Below, in pieces: positions 61,553 to 64,000 of a stretch of 64,000 nucleotides of DNA. The notes under the pieces are model-generated. The model did not search any database and was not told the DNA's origin. It saw nothing but the letters and a program-made list of their open reading frames with translations. The translations under genes and the position numbers were made by a program. Source of the DNA: JBBRBB01 sp963830175 (GTDB taxonomy: Bacteria > Bacteroidota > Bacteroidia > Chitinophagales > Chitinophagaceae); assembly GCA_963830175.1 (NCBI GenBank), contig CAWHKV010000002.1:1-64000 (forward strand). Direction: 5' to 3'. The first letter of the stretch is position 1. Every line of letters starts with the position of its first letter.

Positions 61553-62617
61553 TTATTCAGGTATAACAAGCTCAAGGTCTTGCTGATTTAATTTTTTGAA
61601 TAATTTTTTGGCATCTGTAAGCATTTTCATTCCTTCAAAAAAGGTTAGGTAACGAATGCCATTGCGGTAATTTATTCTGCCTATTTTATACATATGTCCC
61701 CAATGAATGGCAATTTCTTTTAATGCCCTTGCATAGCTCATATTGCAATCATATATGTGATTAGGTTCTGCACCTGCGCCATTATATTCTAGAATAGAAA
61801 AGTTTTTACCTTGTTTAAGATCGGCTATAGAACTTGTTTTAATATCGTACCTGCCGTAATAAAAGTTTTTGGCAAACAAGCTCAGATTGTCAAAAACCTG
61901 CAGCATATCTGCATTGATCTCATTTCTTAAATTTATAAATCTTGCACCGCGGTTGTGGTTGCCGGTAATATTTAAGTTATAGACAGAACCTTCTTCAACA
62001 ATTACCTCAAGATTTCGGGCGTGTTTTATTAAAAGCTCGTGTTTAAACACAACTGCTTTCGGATGTTTTAAAATTAATTGCAGCAATGTTGATCTTCCGT
62101 CGCCAACAACGTGCATATATTCCTTTTCTATAAAACCGGTTATGATGCCTTTGGCAGCATGCGGGTAACGAATATGAAAAACACTTACCTCAACCGGTAA
62201 GTTAATTAATTGCTGGGCAATGTATTCAACGCCAATTTTCTCATGGTATATCTTAAGTTGTTTTTCATCATTTATTTTCCTAAATAATAAACCCTGAGCG
62301 CCAATATTTGGCTTTACTGCCAGGGGAAAAGTCAGGCCGGTTTCAACAATTCTATTGAATACATTTTTGTATTCTTCGGTATGGTTAATATAAATGGTTC
62401 TGGGATATAGATCCTCAGGCAATTGACTATACATGGGTTTTTTTGAATCACCTTCAAAACCGGCAAATTCAAGGGAAGGATTAATATTTGAAAAGAACCA
62501 GAATCTTTTACTTCGAATTGCGTAATAACCCCATAAAAATACCAGCGGAGAATATATTATATAAAAGGGCCAGGTTTCCCAATTGGCTATTCTTTTTAAT
62601 ATTGATTTATTCGACAT
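61553..62617 (-). CDS. ATP-grasp family protein (D-Ala-D-Ala ligase-like)
   Basis: A 354-residue protein with an N-terminal hydrophobic stretch (FYIIYSPLVFLWGYYAIRS, about 18-36) and an ATP-grasp fold: FPLAVKPNIGAQGLLFRKI (about 98-116), HVVGDGRSTLLQLI (about 168-181) and a metal-binding end FSILEYNGAGAEPNHIYD (about 272-289). It resembles ATP-grasp ligases that join carboxylates to amines, such as the cyanophycin synthetase-like group, but the substrate is unknown. A TAAATTTG element lies just upstream. Confidence 0.82.
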   Translation of the reverse strand: MSNKSILKRIANWETWPFYIIYSPLVFLWGYYAIRSKRFWFFSNINPSLEFAGFEGDSKKPMYSQLPEDLYPRTIYINHTEEYKNVFNRIVETGLTFPLAVKPNIGAQGLLFRKINDEKQLKIYHEKIGVEYIAQQLINLPVEVSVFHIRYPHAAKGIITGFIEKEYMHVVGDGRSTLLQLILKHPKAVVFKHELLIKHARNLEVIVEEGSVYNLNITGNHNRGARFINLRNEINADMLQVFDNLSLFAKNFYYGRYDIKTSSIADLKQGKNFSILEYNGAGAEPNHIYDCNMSYARALKEIAIHWGHMYKIGRINYRNGIRYLTFFEGMKMLTDAKKLFKKLNQQDLELVIPE

Positions 62618-62627
62618 GGTAAGGGGG

Positions 62628-62635
62628 CAAATTTA
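62628..62635 (-). promoter_or_regulatory. -7 promoter element of the ATP-grasp gene
   Basis: Minus strand TAAATTTG (TAnnTTTG), 10 bases before the start codon. No TTG at a suitable -33 distance. Confidence 0.4.
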
Positions 62636-62811
62636 TATGTATAATACCAAATAAAAGTTACGTTATGTAATGGTGGTAAATCATAGATGTACCTGGAATA
62701 TTTTATGGTTCAATTAGAAAAAATTGAAGTTTAATTTTCATTGCCAGTAAATATTGCCTTTGCTTTTTACTACAGCTATTTACCTTTATATTTACCTCTT
62801 AACAACGATGT

Positions 62812-63687
62812 ATGGTGTATTCAATGACGGGTTATGGAAGGGCAGAACAGACCATAAACGATAAGACTTTTCTTGTTGAGATAAGATCTCTTAACGGTAA
62901 GCAGTACGATGTAAGATTATTTCTTCCAGCCATTCTAAAACCTTATGAAATTGAAATCAGGAACTTTTTAAATGCAGGGCTTATAAGAGGTAATGTTGAA
63001 TGCAACATAACCTTAAAGCAAAACGGAAATTCAAAAGCTGTTAGCATTAATACATCATTACTTAAAGCATATTATTTACCTGTAGCAGAAACTGCAAAAG
63101 ATTTGGGTATTCCGCCAGATAATGTACTAAGTGTTTTACTTAGACTGCCTGATATTTTTGTACAGTCTAATGAAACACTGCCCGAAGATGAATGGGATCA
63201 ATTTAAAGGCACACTTTCAGAAGCAATTTCTGCCTTAAATAAACACCGGCAGGATGAAGGCTATAGCATGGAAGACGATTTAAAAGCACGCATTGCTAAC
63301 ATTGAATTGCAGCAAAAAATTATTACCGAGCTAGAAAGTATGCGTCGCATTAAAATTAAAGACGGTTTAAAAAAAGTGCTGGAAGATAATGTGGGAAAAG
63401 ATAATTATGATCCGAACCGTTTAGAACAGGAGCTTATATACTACATTGAAAAAATTGATATTAGTGAAGAACAGGTAAGGTTAAAAAATCATTGTGATTA
63501 CTTCTTAAGTGTTATTAATGAGCAGGAAATAAGTAAAGGAAAAAAGCTTGCATTTATTTTACAGGAGATCGGCCGCGAAATAAATACTACCGGTTCTAAA
63601 GCATACGATTCTACGGTGCAGAAGTGTGTTGTATTAATGAAAGATGAACTTGAAAAAGCAAAAGAACAGGCATTAAATGTATTATAA
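62812..63687 (+). CDS. YicC family endoribonuclease
   Basis: A 291-residue YicC-like protein. The N-terminus MVYSMTGYGRAE and SLNGKQYDVRLFLP (about 27-40) and the C-terminal NHCDYFLSVINEQEISKGKKL-AFILQEIGREINTTGSKAYD region are the two conserved YicC parts. E. coli YicC has been described as an RNA endonuclease. In many genomes it precedes guanylate kinase; here it is followed by gldH. Confidence 0.93.
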   Translation: MVYSMTGYGRAEQTINDKTFLVEIRSLNGKQYDVRLFLPAILKPYEIEIRNFLNAGLIRGNVECNITLKQNGNSKAVSINTSLLKAYYLPVAETAKDLGIPPDNVLSVLLRLPDIFVQSNETLPEDEWDQFKGTLSEAISALNKHRQDEGYSMEDDLKARIANIELQQKIITELESMRRIKIKDGLKKVLEDNVGKDNYDPNRLEQELIYYIEKIDISEEQVRLKNHCDYFLSVINEQEISKGKKLAFILQEIGREINTTGSKAYDSTVQKCVVLMKDELEKAKEQALNVL

Positions 63688-63730
63688 GTATGGGTAGTAT
63701 TTTTAATTCAAAAGTAAATACTGATGTGAG

Positions 63731-64000
63731 ATGAAGCGGTGGATTAAAACATTTTTAATATTATTCATTGTTACTGCTCTTTGTAAAAGTTGTGATACCA
63801 TCGATCTTTTCGAGCAGTCTAAAAGCTTTACACGCCACGAGTGGCAGCGCGCCGAGAAACCTTCATTTACATTTTTAGTTGAAGACAGTTTGTCTTTTTA
63901 TAACCTATATGCTGTTATTCGCCATACAGACGCGTATCCTTTTAATAATATCTGGTTAAAAATAACCAGGCAATCTCCGCAACAAAACGCCGATACGCAA
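63731..64000 (+). CDS. gldH: Gliding motility lipoprotein GldH (5' part)
   Basis: The first 90 codons of a gene cut by the right edge. The signal ends in the lipobox ALCKSC (Cys about 20). The following DLFEQSKSFTRHEWQRAEKP, FTFLVEDSLSFYNLYAVIRH and TDAYPFNNIWLKI fit GldH, a lipoprotein tied to gliding and type IX secretion in Bacteroidota. It starts 44 bases after yicC. Confidence 0.88.
   Translation, partial: MKRWIKTFLILFIVTALCKSCDTIDLFEQSKSFTRHEWQRAEKPSFTFLVEDSLSFYNLYAVIRHTDAYPFNNIWLKITRQSPQQNADTQ

Overview
The window looks like a chromosomal segment of a Bacteroidota member, most probably of the class Chitinophagia (inference). The support is a SusC/SusD/SusE/SusF outer-membrane uptake locus, a gliding-motility lipoprotein of the GldH type at the right edge, many lipoproteins with short lipoboxes, promoter elements of the Bacteroidota form TAnnTTTG, and Bacteroidota-type DUF families. 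The genus cannot be named from the sequence alone.

Layout. 1-5.8 kb is a worn accessory stretch: a frameshifted type I methyltransferase gene (hsdM) followed by an HNH nuclease gene where hsdS would be expected, a decayed 137-bp second copy of the hsdM start region, two BON/LysM envelope genes, and several broken or truncated DUF genes. 5.9-8.6 kb holds dodecin and a MarR-pirin-YceI-flavin reductase unit with two matching operator-like sites. 8.7-22.4 kb is mainly housekeeping and stress genes: a PurF-like enzyme, a SixA-like phosphatase, a glycosyltransferase, an aminotransferase, msrB (frameshifted), adk, two OmpA-family proteins, an Fpg-like glycosylase, an AhpD-like protein, two SDRs and a DJ-1/PfpI protein. 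22.6-26.2 kb carries a copper P-type ATPase with five N-terminal Cys-rich modules and a hydrolase. A tRNA-Arg lies at 26.9 kb.

27.0-33.4 kb is a sulfur module: a Crp/Fnr regulator, TauE/SafE, small membrane proteins, a split YeeE/YedE pair, DsrE, thioredoxin, an MBL-rhodanese protein and DUF302. The same TGTGA-N6-TCACC box stands upstream of both plus-strand transcription units. 33.4-39.0 kb is a phosphate module on the minus strand (porin, pstS, pstC, pstA, pstB, phoU), with pstC and pstA both frameshifted. 39.2-41.5 kb holds an unusual enolase paralogue in an apparent operon with an APH-type kinase. The canonical enolase lies at 48.4-49.7 kb. 42-53.8 kb contains leuS, an M23 peptidase, nth, a DivIC/FtsB-like gene, eno and ligA. 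53.9-61.5 kb is a Nudix-type regulator followed by a SusC-D-E-F locus without a glycoside hydrolase. The window closes with an ATP-grasp gene, yicC and the start of gldH.

One feature cuts across the whole window. Eight genes of ordinary families are broken by apparent single-base indels, several in homopolymer runs. This may be a sequence-quality problem rather than decay, and it should be settled before any of these genes is called dead. The most interesting candidates for new biology are the enolase-like/kinase pair, the Crp-linked sulfur regulon, the paired MarR operators and the expanded metal-binding region of the copper ATPase.
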